A DNA stretch of 64,000 nucleotides from JAVXTH01 sp036642795. Lineage in GTDB: Bacteria; Bacillota_I; Bacilli_A; Erysipelotrichales; Erysipelotrichaceae. The DNA lies in NCBI GenBank assembly GCA_036642795.1, contig JAVXTH010000003.1, positions 1-64,000 on the forward strand, written 5' to 3'. Numbering within the stretch: the stretch's first letter is position 1; each line of letters opens with the position of its first letter. The translations under genes and the position numbers were made by a program. Of this stretch, positions 7,600 to 15,645 are shown in pieces. The notes below the pieces were generated by a model. That model did no database searches. It was not told the DNA's origin and worked only from the letters and a program-made list of their open reading frames with translations.

Positions 7600-8844
7600 A
7601 TGATTTTTACACAAATAAGTGAAGCGGAATTTGAAGCGTTTCAAAAGCATCATCCGTATCGTAATTTTTTAAATTCAGCGGCCGCAATACGTTTAAAAAA
7701 ACGTTCAAATTGGGAAGTTGAATTTGTTGGAGTTAAAGAAAAGGATGAATTATTATGTGCTTGTTTCTTATCTGCTATTCCAATTATGAAATTATATAAA
7801 TATTATTATGCTTCAAGAGGTTTATTAATTGATTTTAGAGATCGAGCTTTATTACATTTCTTTATAGAAAATATGGTCGCTTATTTAAAAACTAAAAAAG
7901 CCTTATATTTTCATATTGATCCCTTTGTTTTTGCCCAACAAAGAGATATCAATGGGGATGTAGTAGAAGGTGGTTTTGATAATCGTGATATTGTGGAAAT
8001 TCTTAAAGAAGAACAATTTATTCATCAAGGCTATACGATTGGAAATAGTTCAATCTTTCAATGTCGTTGGATGTTTACACTGCCTTTGGTTGGTGAAAGT
8101 GAAGAATCAATCTTAGCTAACATGCATCAACAAACACGTTGGAGTATCAATAAAACATTGCGTGATGGAATTGAAGTCCGTGAATTAAAAGAAGATGAAT
8201 TATCAATCTTTGCGGAAATGATGGATGTGACAAGTAAACGACGTAGTTTTAATGATCGAGGAATCGAATATTATCGTAATTTTATCGAAGTATATGGCAA
8301 AGAGTGTAAACTATTACTCGCTTATTTGGATGTGGAAAAACATCTTGAAAAGCTACAAGGTGAATTAGCTACTACGCTTGAAGAATTAACGAGTGTTGAA
8401 GAACATTTAAAAGAAAATGAAACAAGTAAGAAATTTATTAAAAGAAAAAAAGTTTTAATTGAAGCAGTTGAACTTTATCATAAAAAAATTGCGGATTCAC
8501 TTGTCCTTGAGAAGCAACATGGGAAGGTAATTCCAATGGCTGGTTCGATGTTTGTATTACAGGGGGATGAAGTAACCTATTTACATAGTGGAACCTTTGA
8601 TGAATTCAAACGCTTTAATGCACCCTATGCATTACAATGGCATATGATTTGTTATGCAATCAAACATGGTTATGGCCGCTATAATTTTTATGGTATATCC
8701 GGTGATTTCCGTAAAGAAGCGGAAGATTATGGGGTATATGATTTTAAAAAAGGCTTTAATGGTGTCGTTGAAGAATTAATTGGAGACTTTTATTTACCAA
8801 TTAATAAAAAAGCCTTTGCTTTATATAAGAAATTAAAAATGTAA
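7600..8844 (+). CDS. FemABX-family peptidoglycan interpeptide bridge aminoacyltransferase
   Basis: Fem/MurM enzymes move amino acids from aminoacyl-tRNA onto the stem peptide of lipid II to build the cross-bridge. This 414-residue protein shows the twin GNAT-like layout. A charged coiled-coil arm at about residues 245-300 (EKLQGELATTLEELTSVEEH) interrupts the second half, as in FemA and MurM. The C-terminal part contains GSMFVLQGDEVTYLHSGT and HGYGRYNFYGISGDF, typical of the family. It is a single gene, whereas MurM and FemA usually occur in pairs. The amino acid transferred cannot be predicted. Confidence 0.87.
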   Translation: MIFTQISEAEFEAFQKHHPYRNFLNSAAAIRLKKRSNWEVEFVGVKEKDELLCACFLSAIPIMKLYKYYYASRGLLIDFRDRALLHFFIENMVAYLKTKKALYFHIDPFVFAQQRDINGDVVEGGFDNRDIVEILKEEQFIHQGYTIGNSSIFQCRWMFTLPLVGESEESILANMHQQTRWSINKTLRDGIEVRELKEDELSIFAEMMDVTSKRRSFNDRGIEYYRNFIEVYGKECKLLLAYLDVEKHLEKLQGELATTLEELTSVEEHLKENETSKKFIKRKKVLIEAVELYHKKIADSLVLEKQHGKVIPMAGSMFVLQGDEVTYLHSGTFDEFKRFNAPYALQWHMICYAIKHGYGRYNFYGISGDFRKEAEDYGVYDFKKGFNGVVEELIGDFYLPINKKAFALYKKLKM

Positions 8845-8863
8845 ATTAGAAAGGAGAAATCCA

Positions 8864-9007
8864 ATGAATCTTTTTGAAATAATTGTTAGTTTATCTTTAA
8901 TCATAATGGCGGTTTCTTCAATTGTATTCCCAACGATTTACTTATCAAAAATGAGCCATTATCATAAGCAAGATCATAAGAAAAATCAAAGCAATGAGAA
9001 AATGTAA
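8864..9007 (+). CDS. Small single-pass membrane protein (47 residues), unknown
   Basis: A short frame from ATG 8864 to TAA 9005-9007 follows a good AAAGGAGAA ribosome site. The product starts MNLFEIIVSLSLIIMAVSSI, with one hydrophobic segment over residues 5-27, and ends in a tail rich in histidine, lysine and asparagine. It lies 19 bases after the femX-like gene and overlaps the next gene by 14 bases, which suggests co-expression. I do not recognise a family. The ribosome site, the membrane segment and the tight spacing are the reasons to call it. Confidence 0.6.
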   Translation: MNLFEIIVSLSLIIMAVSSIVFPTIYLSKMSHYHKQDHKKNQSNEKM

Positions 9008-9305
9008 GATAAGCGTCATGCAGGTATGTTTTCACCAAGAACTATCCTTGAAATATGAAAACCCCATCCAACATGCCTGTGATATGCGCGTTGGACAAGA
9101 GTTTATTAGTGAAGATGGTCAAAAGCCACAGGGCATGTGTGAAAGTGCTTGGAGTAGTTTAGCGCCCTTTGTGATGACACTTGCTCATGGTGGAGAAAAC
9201 TTTTACGATGGGTGGATGAAGAATCCTAAATCAGCGATGATTTCATGTAACGATGGATTTCGTCCCGTTAGTTTTTTAATTGAAGCGATAGAAGAGCATA
9301 GTTAA
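8994..9305 (+). CDS. TIGR04076-family small protein, function unknown
   Basis: This 103-residue protein has the TIGR04076 pattern as I remember it: a short strand KISVMQVCF, then GQEFISEDGQKPQGMCESAW, LAPFVMTLAHGG, and near the end SAMISCNDGFRPVSFLIE. Three or four cysteines (CDM, CES, SCND) recur in the family and suggest a metal or redox site, but no function is established. The start overlaps the end of the small membrane protein gene, and GAGAAAATG surrounds the start. A terminator follows right after the stop. Confidence 0.75.
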   Translation: MRKCKISVMQVCFHQELSLKYENPIQHACDMRVGQEFISEDGQKPQGMCESAWSSLAPFVMTLAHGGENFYDGWMKNPKSAMISCNDGFRPVSFLIEAIEEHS

Positions 9306-9309
9306 TGTG

Positions 9310-9340
9310 ACAACTCGTAATTGAGTTGTTTTCTTTTGTT
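9310..9340 (+). terminator. Intrinsic terminator before dacF
   Basis: ACAACTC (9310-9316) pairs with GAGTTGT (9323-9329) around a six-base loop, followed by a T-rich tract to 9340. Confidence 0.75.
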
Positions 9341-9342
9341 AT

Positions 9343-9370
9343 GTATAAATGCAAGGTTTCCTTCATATTC
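9343..9370 (+). promoter_or_regulatory. Possible SigF/SigG-type promoter of dacF
   Basis: GTATA at 9343-9347 and CATATTC at 9364-9370 are 16 bases apart. This is close to the forespore sigma pattern (GYATA and CATnnTA). In B. subtilis dacF is read by forespore sigma factors, which agrees. No sigma-A box is evident. Confidence 0.35.
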
Positions 9371-9388
9371 TTTATTGAGGGATAAAAG

Positions 9389-10543
9389 ATGAAGAAGATG
9401 ATGCTAGGCTTAATTAGTTTTTGTTTGTTAATGAATGGTTATATGTTGCCGATTCAGGCAACTGAAATTGATTTAGCGCCAAATGCGAAAAGTGCTTATT
9501 TAATGGAATTTAATAGTGGAAAGGTAATCTTTGCGAAGAAAGAAAACGATCGTTTGTATCCAGCTAGTATGACAAAGATGATGGGTCTGTTGCTTATATA
9601 CGAGGCGATAAACAAAGGCAACATCAAAGTGAGTGATGAAGTAATAACCAGTGAATTAGCTGCTAGTATGGGTGGTTCTCAGGTGTTTTTAGAAGTGAAT
9701 GAAAGAATGAAGGTAAGTGATCTTTTAAAAGCCATTTGCATCGCTTCGGCAAACGATGCGATGGTGGCAATGGGCGAAAAAATTGCCGGAAGTAATGAAC
9801 ACTTTATCAATCAAATGAATGAAAAAGCAAGTACTTTAAAACTTACAAATACACACTTTCAAAATGCCAGTGGTTTACATGATCCTCAACATTATTCTTG
9901 TGCGAAAGATATGGCAATGATCGCTCGTCAATTACTAAAAACGGGAGGAAAAGCTTTGCTTGCTATCACATCAAAATATGATGCCTATATTAGAGAAAAC
10001 AGCGATAAAAAATTTTGGCTGGTTAATACGAATAAACTTTTAAAACAATATCCAGGTGTGGATGGTTTAAAAACTGGCTTTACTCAAGAAGCAAAAAGCT
10101 GTATTACCTTAACCGCAAAACGCAATCATGTTCGTTTAATCAGTGTTGTAATGGGAGAAGCAAATGCGAAAATCAGAAATAGTGAAAGCAAACAATTACT
10201 TGATTATGGATTTTCATTATTTGTTAGTGAATTATATCTTCCTAAAAACAAATTAATAAAGCAACTTAAATTTGATAATGGCAAACCTCAATCCGCTAAT
10301 TTGCGCTGCAAAGATGATGTGATTGCGATCATTGAAAAAGGTAAAACCAGTAAAGAAATAAAACGCACAATCACTCTTTTGAACCAATCACTACCATATA
10401 AAAAGGGTAAAATAATCGCAAGCTTAAAAATAAAAATGCAAAATGGGACGAGCATTCAAGCACCTTTATATATTGATCATAAAATTGAACCTTTAAATTA
10501 TAAAGATATTCTTCTTAAATCTTTTATAAAAATATTAACTTAA
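9389..10543 (+). CDS. dacF: D-alanyl-D-alanine carboxypeptidase (DacF-like, penicillin-binding)
   Basis: This secreted low-molecular-mass penicillin-binding protein trims the terminal D-Ala from peptidoglycan stem peptides. It has a signal peptide at residues 1-25 and the three active-site motifs: SMTK with serine 60 and lysine 63, SAN near residue 119, and KTG near residue 228. A C-terminal beta domain and a final hydrophobic/basic stretch fit a class A D,D-carboxypeptidase. The length of 384 residues matches DacF. It sits directly upstream of spoIIAA-spoIIAB-sigF, as in B. subtilis, which supports the DacF assignment and a role in the spore wall. Confidence 0.88.
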   Translation: MKKMMLGLISFCLLMNGYMLPIQATEIDLAPNAKSAYLMEFNSGKVIFAKKENDRLYPASMTKMMGLLLIYEAINKGNIKVSDEVITSELAASMGGSQVFLEVNERMKVSDLLKAICIASANDAMVAMGEKIAGSNEHFINQMNEKASTLKLTNTHFQNASGLHDPQHYSCAKDMAMIARQLLKTGGKALLAITSKYDAYIRENSDKKFWLVNTNKLLKQYPGVDGLKTGFTQEAKSCITLTAKRNHVRLISVVMGEANAKIRNSESKQLLDYGFSLFVSELYLPKNKLIKQLKFDNGKPQSANLRCKDDVIAIIEKGKTSKEIKRTITLLNQSLPYKKGKIIASLKIKMQNGTSIQAPLYIDHKIEPLNYKDILLKSFIKILT

Positions 10544-10567
10544 GATGTGATTTCACATCTTTTTTTG
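10543..10567 (+). terminator. Intrinsic terminator between dacF and spoIIAA
   Basis: AGATGTGA and TCACATCT form a near-perfect inverted repeat followed by seven T. It separates dacF from the sigF operon. A weak sigma-A-like promoter, TTGTCG (10585-10590) and TTTAAT (10608-10613), lies after it. Confidence 0.75.
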
Positions 10568-10646
10568 TCGAAGCAACAGAGCCTTTGTCGCATTTCTACT
10601 GTAAGGTTTTAATTCATGCTACTATGTGGCTTGGAGGGATCATAAT

Positions 10647-10964
10647 ATGAAACATAAACGTATTGCTAACACTCTATATTTTTATTTTGATGGTGATTTG
10701 GATAATTTAACGTTATCGAATTTAAAACAAACCTGCATCGACTTAATTGATCAAGATCCACCTTCGATCGTGAAAATGGATTTTGAAAAAATAAGCTTTA
10801 TCGACAGTACTGGAATTGGTTTTGTACTTGCTCGTTACAAACAACTAGCACGTTACAATGCTCGTTTAATCCTATGTAACTTGTCTCCTGCTAATAAAAC
10901 ATTGTTTCACATGTCAGGCATATTTCAAATTATTGAGTATGAAAGAAATGAGGTAAAGATATGA
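10647..10964 (+). CDS. spoIIAA: Anti-sigma F factor antagonist
   Basis: SpoIIAA binds SpoIIAB and frees SigF in the forespore; SpoIIAB phosphorylation and SpoIIE dephosphorylation switch it. The STAS-domain protein of 105 residues contains FIDSTGIGF, in which serine 54 is the expected phosphorylation site. The start is ATG 10647, placed after GGAGGG; a GTG at 10626 is in frame but has no ribosome site. The gene overlaps spoIIAB by four bases. The order spoIIAA-spoIIAB-sigF is the standard operon and makes the identification secure. Confidence 0.95.
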   Translation: MKHKRIANTLYFYFDGDLDNLTLSNLKQTCIDLIDQDPPSIVKMDFEKISFIDSTGIGFVLARYKQLARYNARLILCNLSPANKTLFHMSGIFQIIEYERNEVKI

Positions 10965-11401
10965 ATACGATGACATTGAACTTTACGGCTAACTTAGAAA
11001 ATGAAGCGTTTGCTCGTACATGTGCAATTGCCTTTCTAATGCCTTTGAATCCTAATTTAGATGAAGTGATGGAGATTAAAACAATTATTGCCGAAGCCGT
11101 AGTGAATGCGATGATTCATGGATATGAAAATAATCCAGCCGGGATTATATCATTGCATATGGAATACAACGATGCCTTAGAAGTAAAGATTGTGATACAG
11201 GATGAAGGCTGTGGCATTGAAGATATTGATCAAGCGATGCAACCACTTTATACAAGTAAAGAACATTTGGAAAGAAGTGGGATGGGACTTACGATTATGT
11301 CAACTTTTTCCGATGAATTTAAGATTGTATCTTCGCTTAACAAGGGGACATGCATTACAATTGTTAAGAAATTAAGTGAGCACGATGGACATAATCGATA
11401 A
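10961..11401 (+). CDS. spoIIAB: Anti-sigma F factor, serine kinase
   Basis: SpoIIAB holds SigF inactive and phosphorylates SpoIIAA. It is a GHKL-fold protein with the N box EAVVNAMIHG near residue 46, the G1 box DEGCGI near residue 87 and the G2 box RSGMGL near residue 106. The length of 146 residues is the family norm. It starts inside the end of spoIIAA and overlaps the start of sigF by 17 bases from ATG 11385, so the three proteins should be made in balanced amounts. Confidence 0.95.
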   Translation: MNTMTLNFTANLENEAFARTCAIAFLMPLNPNLDEVMEIKTIIAEAVVNAMIHGYENNPAGIISLHMEYNDALEVKIVIQDEGCGIEDIDQAMQPLYTSKEHLERSGMGLTIMSTFSDEFKIVSSLNKGTCITIVKKLSEHDGHNR

Positions 11402-12110
11402 TGAAAAAGCAATTATAGCAATTCAAAACGGCGATAATGAGCTAAAGGAAGAATTTGTAAAGGCAAATTCACCACTTGTATATGCCATTGTGAAACGTTT
11501 TTCACATAGCCGTTTAGCAAGTGAGGAGTTATTTCAGATTGGTTGTATTGGTTTAATGAAAGCAATTAATAAATTTGATAACAGCTATGAAGTAAAATTT
11601 TCAACTTATGCCGTTCCGGTTATTATGGGTGAAATTAAACGCTTCTTTCGTGATGATGGTAATATGCGTATTTCAAGATCTTTAAAAGAAGGCTATTTAA
11701 AGATGATTAAAGTAAAAGAACAATTAATGCAGAATTATAATCGTGATGTGACCTATCAAGAAATTGCCGATGAAATGCAAATTGAAGTGAGCGATGTGAT
11801 TCTATCGTTTGAAGCAAATCAGTTTATTTATTCACTTGATGAGCCAATCTTTGAAAAAGATGGGAATGAAATTCATCTATCCGATAAAGTAGCCAATCGT
11901 AAAGAAGAAGATATTGTAATGCGCTTATCACTGGATAAAGAAATCGCTCATTTAGCTCAAAGAGAACAACTTATTCTTTATTATCGCTATGATTTAGGAA
12001 TGAAACAAGATGAAATTGCAAATCAATTACATATATCACAAGTTCAAGTTTCTCGTTTAGAAAAGAAAATCATAGAAAAACTAAGAAAAGCACTGATTGT
12101 TAATGATTAG
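11385..12110 (+). CDS. sigF: RNA polymerase sigma-F factor
   Basis: SigF is the first forespore-specific sigma factor. Region 2 is seen in LVYAIVKRFSHSRLASEELFQIGCIGLMKAINKFD, given here in abbreviated sense as the SEELFQIGCIGL core with KFSTYAVPVIMGEIKRFFRD after it. Region 4 ends with the helix-turn-helix MKQDEIANQLHISQVQVSRLEKK. ATG 11385 follows AAGTGAG at a suitable distance, and GTG 11376 is in frame as an alternative. The length of about 241 residues fits SigF. The gene completes the spoIIA operon and is followed by a hairpin. Confidence 0.93.
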   Translation: MDIIDNEKAIIAIQNGDNELKEEFVKANSPLVYAIVKRFSHSRLASEELFQIGCIGLMKAINKFDNSYEVKFSTYAVPVIMGEIKRFFRDDGNMRISRSLKEGYLKMIKVKEQLMQNYNRDVTYQEIADEMQIEVSDVILSFEANQFIYSLDEPIFEKDGNEIHLSDKVANRKEEDIVMRLSLDKEIAHLAQREQLILYYRYDLGMKQDEIANQLHISQVQVSRLEKKIIEKLRKALIVND

Positions 12111-12132
12111 CTTACGCATTTTATGCGTGAGC
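12110..12132 (+). terminator. Hairpin after sigF
   Basis: GCTTACGCAT (12110-12119) pairs with ATGCGTGAGC (12123-12132), including one G-U pair. A T run appears only about 17 bases later (near 12148), so termination may be partial. Confidence 0.45.
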
Positions 12133-12203
12133 AATCACAATGAGTACTTTTTTTTATATTGGATACTTATTATATGATATAATATAAACCGAGGTGATAT
12201 CAT

Positions 12204-13166
12204 ATGAAAACAATTCGATTTGCATTATTAGGTCCGGGTAATATTTCACATCGTGTCATCAAAGGAATGAATAAAGTCAATCACTTACAAATATATGGAG
12301 TAGCAGCACGTAGTTTAGAAAAAGCAGAAGCGTTTAAAGAACAATATCATATTCCTCATGCCTATGCCAGTTATGAAGCCTGTTTACAGGATGAAAACAT
12401 TGATGCTGTCTATATTGCAACACCTACCCAAGCTCATTTTAATATGGTTATGGAAGCCTTAAAACATGGGAAACATGTTATGTGTGAAAAACCATTTATG
12501 ATTCATGCAGAGCAAGTAAAAGAAGCTTTTCATTATGCGAAAACGCATCATTTATTATTAATGGAAGCTTTTAAAGCTAATTTTTTACCTACGACAAAAC
12601 AAGTGAAAAAATGGATGGAAACGGGTGCAATTGGGAAAGTTCGCTATCTTGAAGCAAGTTATTCATATAAGTTTCAAGGTCCTCAAGATCATTGGGTTTA
12701 TCAAAAACAAGATGGTGGTGGCGGTTTATACGATGTAGGTATTTATCCTCTTGGCTATTGTAACTATTTGATAAATAGTCCTATCCTTGATTTTAAAGCA
12801 AGTTCAATTTTAAATGAAAGTGGTGTCGATGATTTAACCCAAGTACTTCTAACCTATGAAAACCAAGTGATGGCATCCATTCGTGGTGGCATTGGTTTAG
12901 CAACAAAGAATATTGCTTATATCTATGGTGATTGTGGTTATATTGAAGTACCTGATTTTTGGAAGAGTGAAAAAGCTTATCTACATCAAGGAGATCAAAT
13001 AACTGTATTTGAAGAAAAACATGAAAAATGCGAATTTAAATATCAAATTCAAGCTTTTGTGAATGATCTTTTAAATCATTTAGAAGAAGATGAAATTATG
13101 AGTGAAGCAGTATCTTATGAAAATGTTAGGATAATGGAAGCGAGTGTGAAAATGAACGATGAATGA
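12204..13166 (+). CDS. Gfo/Idh/MocA-family NAD(P)-dependent oxidoreductase
   Basis: This family oxidises or reduces sugars, inositols and related compounds. The N-terminal Rossmann domain shows LLGPGNISHRV near residue 9, and the family lysine lies in CEKPF near residue 96. The C-terminal alpha/beta domain includes GGGLYDVGIYPLGY, with the usual aspartate and nearby tyrosine or histidine. The length of 320 residues is standard. GAGGTGAT precedes ATG 12204, and a TATAAT lies at 12178-12183. The stop overlaps a GNAT gene. The substrate cannot be inferred. Confidence 0.85.
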   Translation: MKTIRFALLGPGNISHRVIKGMNKVNHLQIYGVAARSLEKAEAFKEQYHIPHAYASYEACLQDENIDAVYIATPTQAHFNMVMEALKHGKHVMCEKPFMIHAEQVKEAFHYAKTHHLLLMEAFKANFLPTTKQVKKWMETGAIGKVRYLEASYSYKFQGPQDHWVYQKQDGGGGLYDVGIYPLGYCNYLINSPILDFKASSILNESGVDDLTQVLLTYENQVMASIRGGIGLATKNIAYIYGDCGYIEVPDFWKSEKAYLHQGDQITVFEEKHEKCEFKYQIQAFVNDLLNHLEEDEIMSEAVSYENVRIMEASVKMNDE

Positions 13167-13806
13167 GTTATATCAATTAAATCAAGAAGAGATTAATCAT
13201 TTATATATTAATCTTGCGAAAAACTTTCAAGAAGATCCACTCTTTAAAGTTGTATTTCCAGTAAAGAAAAAACGTTTAGCGATTATGCAACGCTTACTTC
13301 GCTATTATATAAAAGCGATTCAACCTTTTGCGCATTTTTATAGTGATGATAAGAAGTGTAACAGTGTTATGATTATCTTTGATGAAAGAATTAATAATAA
13401 AATAAATTATTATTGGCGTTTGGTATGTTTTAATTTAAAATTAACGATGTTAATTAAAGATATTCAAAACTTAGAAGAAATCATTCATGCATTAAAATGT
13501 TATGGAATGTTTACAAGTAGTTGGGTTAAAGATTTTGAAAACAAAGCTTATTTACATCTTGATTTAATCTATACGGTTAAAAGAAAACGTAAAACGGGAT
13601 GTAGCACTCACTTGATGAATGAGTTAGTAGCTTATGCTTTCGCTCATCAATTGGATATTACCGTTGAAACAAACAATCCGGATAATGTATCCTATTTTGA
13701 ACATTTTGGATTCACTTTAATGAGTACGATAACAAACGATGATTACGAAGTAGCACAGTATTGTTTAATGAAAAAATGGAAGGAGATCGAGGATGTTAAG
13801 AAATAG
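13159..13806 (+). CDS. GNAT-family N-acetyltransferase
   Basis: This 215-residue protein has a likely GNAT fold. The core segment LDLIYTVKRKRKTGCSTHLMNELVAYA, around residues 134-160, carries a variant of the acetyl-CoA-binding R/Q-x-x-G-x-G/A loop (RKTGCS). It is followed by TVETNNPDNVSYFEHFGF, the usual fourth strand and helix. The N-terminal half is less typical. It overlaps its upstream neighbour by 8 bases and the next gene by 14, forming a three-gene unit. The acetyl acceptor is unknown. Confidence 0.75.
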   Translation: MNELYQLNQEEINHLYINLAKNFQEDPLFKVVFPVKKKRLAIMQRLLRYYIKAIQPFAHFYSDDKKCNSVMIIFDERINNKINYYWRLVCFNLKLTMLIKDIQNLEEIIHALKCYGMFTSSWVKDFENKAYLHLDLIYTVKRKRKTGCSTHLMNELVAYAFAHQLDITVETNNPDNVSYFEHFGFTLMSTITNDDYEVAQYCLMKKWKEIEDVKK

Positions 13807-14839
13807 AATTGTGGAATTCTGGCAGGAGTTTAAAAAAATCCAAGGCCCATTAGAAATAGCCATTCGTGAGGAAAATCATCCTTTGATTCATGATATCATT
13901 GAACCTTTAAACGATCAGGCACTAAAGTTATTTGGTTGTCGATTTATCGTTGATGAAGAAGATGATTTCTTTGAGTTAACCTTTGATACTGGTGGGAATA
14001 AAACAATTCAGTATATCTGTGATGCGATTAAACACAATGCACCACAATCACTCTTAGAAAACTGGATTGTGAATAGTTATATTCATCCCTGTTCGCATCG
14101 AGCAGCGCATATGTCTTTAAGCGTGAAAGATATCGAATACAGTGGCTTAGATTTCAAAGTATATTATACAATTGATGATAATATCAAAGCACTTCATTTA
14201 AAAGTATACAGTCCAGCTTTTAAAGACATGGAAGAACGGCGTCAAAAGCAGATAACGGGCTATATGTTACAACTCTTTGTCGGTGAATTAGAAATGGAAG
14301 CACGAATTGCTAGTGTTGAAGTTATTCAAAAGGAATGCGATGACGAAAATGTTGTCCTTTTACCAAATTTATATGAAGATATCTGTGATATTATCGTTGA
14401 TAAAGATTGGCATGAATACCATGATCCAACGCAAATCTACAGTGTTTATAAATTAAATGAAGAAGTAAAAGGTAGTGGAGTTCGTAAAGATATGTTAGTT
14501 GTTGCTACTTCTAATCCAATCTTATTTGAAGAAATTCAAAATAATGAATTTGATTCTTGTCAAGATTTAAAGGATAAAGAAGGGGAATATGGATATATCT
14601 ATTATGAACATGCAAAGGATGGAGAAGCAATTGCTTTATTAAATTCTCAATTAGAAAAAGAAATTCATGAATTATTATATCCTTTGACCATCGCACGTAC
14701 CATTGGTAGTGCGATTGGAACCGTTTATTGTTATATTGAACTTGCGATATTTGATAAACCAGCTTTTTTAGAAGCACTTAAGAAAATGAATGAAAAATTG
14801 AATCTTGATTTATATTATCGTAATTTTATGGATTTATAA
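13793..14839 (+). CDS. Unknown conserved-looking cytosolic protein
   Basis: I do not recognise this 348-residue protein. It is acidic, without a signal peptide or membrane helices. Its middle has WIVNSYIHPCSHRAAHMSL, with a histidine/cysteine cluster near residues 98-106, and a later part reads YPLTIARTIGSAIGTVYCYIELAIFD. A strong GGAGATCGAGG ribosome region lies inside the end of the GNAT gene. The gene ends the Gfo/Idh-GNAT operon. A rapid look shows no catalytic motif that I can name. Confidence 0.7.
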   Translation: MLRNRIVEFWQEFKKIQGPLEIAIREENHPLIHDIIEPLNDQALKLFGCRFIVDEEDDFFELTFDTGGNKTIQYICDAIKHNAPQSLLENWIVNSYIHPCSHRAAHMSLSVKDIEYSGLDFKVYYTIDDNIKALHLKVYSPAFKDMEERRQKQITGYMLQLFVGELEMEARIASVEVIQKECDDENVVLLPNLYEDICDIIVDKDWHEYHDPTQIYSVYKLNEEVKGSGVRKDMLVVATSNPILFEEIQNNEFDSCQDLKDKEGEYGYIYYEHAKDGEAIALLNSQLEKEIHELLYPLTIARTIGSAIGTVYCYIELAIFDKPAFLEALKKMNEKLNLDLYYRNFMDL

Positions 14840-14925
14840 TTAATTTAATTTTTTTCTTAAAAAATATATACGGGTAAGTATGCATGTGATAAAATAACCC
14901 TGTAAAAAAATGGAGGCGCAATAAA

Positions 14926-15606
14926 ATGAAAAAAGTTTATGAAGGTAAGACTAAAAATGTATTTGCTTTAGATAATGGTAATTACTTACTAGCGTTTAAG
15001 GATGATGTAACGGGAGAAAATGGTGTATTTGATCCAGGTGCTAATACGGTTGGCTTACAAATCGAAGGAATTGGCCGTGCGAACTTAAGAACGAGCATTT
15101 ATTATTTTGAAAAGATTCATGCAGCAGGTATTAAAACACAGTATGTAAATGCCGATGTTGATAAATGTGAAATGGAAGTATTACCAGCAACAACCTTTGG
15201 AAAAGGCTTGGAAGTAATCTGTCGTTATCGTGCCGTAGGAAGCTTTTATCGCCGTTATAGCGACTACATTGAAGAAGGCGCTAAACTAGATGGTGGCTAT
15301 GTCGAAATGACCTTTAAAAACGATGATTTAGGCGATCCAATTGTCACAAAAGAAGGCTTAGTTGCTTTACATGTAATGAGTGAAAAGCAATTTGAAGAAG
15401 TAAAAGCAAAAACCCTTGCGATTACTAAAATCGTTGCAGACGATTTAAAAACAAAAGGCTTAGATTTATATGATATTAAATTTGAATATGGATTCTATCA
15501 AGATGAAGTAATCTTAATTGATGAAATTGCTTCCGGTAATATGCGTGTTTATAAAGATGGAGAAATTGTTGATCCAATGGATTTAACGGCAATGATTTTA
15601 GCTTAA
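14926..15606 (+). CDS. purC: SAICAR synthase
   Basis: PurC joins aspartate to carboxyaminoimidazole ribotide in purine synthesis. The N-terminus MKKVYEGKTKNVF and the signature EVICRYRAVGSFYRRY near residue 101 are clear. The second signature reads LIDEIASGNMRVYKDG, the variant I associate with Clostridia and Lachnospiraceae, not the LIDEISPDTCR form of Bacillus. The length of 226 residues is normal. GGAGG precedes ATG 14926. No other purine genes are beside it, so it is separated from any pur operon. A bidirectional terminator follows. Confidence 0.93.
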   Translation: MKKVYEGKTKNVFALDNGNYLLAFKDDVTGENGVFDPGANTVGLQIEGIGRANLRTSIYYFEKIHAAGIKTQYVNADVDKCEMEVLPATTFGKGLEVICRYRAVGSFYRRYSDYIEEGAKLDGGYVEMTFKNDDLGDPIVTKEGLVALHVMSEKQFEEVKAKTLAITKIVADDLKTKGLDLYDIKFEYGFYQDEVILIDEIASGNMRVYKDGEIVDPMDLTAMILA

Positions 15607-15615
15607 ATGCTCGAA

Positions 15616-15645
15616 AAGATATGATTAAAATCATATCTTTTTTTC
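15616..15645. terminator. Bidirectional terminator between purC and sigK
   Basis: AAGATATGATT (15616-15626) pairs with AATCATATCTT (15629-15639). A T run follows on the + strand and an A run precedes it, serving sigK on the - strand. Confidence 0.85.

Noticed and set aside
10567..10646. SigH promoter before spoIIAA
   Set aside because: I looked for AGGAWWT with a spaced GAAT and saw no acceptable match; only a weak sigma-A-like pair.
14840..14925. Purine riboswitch or PurR box before purC
   Set aside because: No conserved purine aptamer core and no CCGAAC-type PurR repeats were found; only a TAAAAT -10-like box at 14890-14895.
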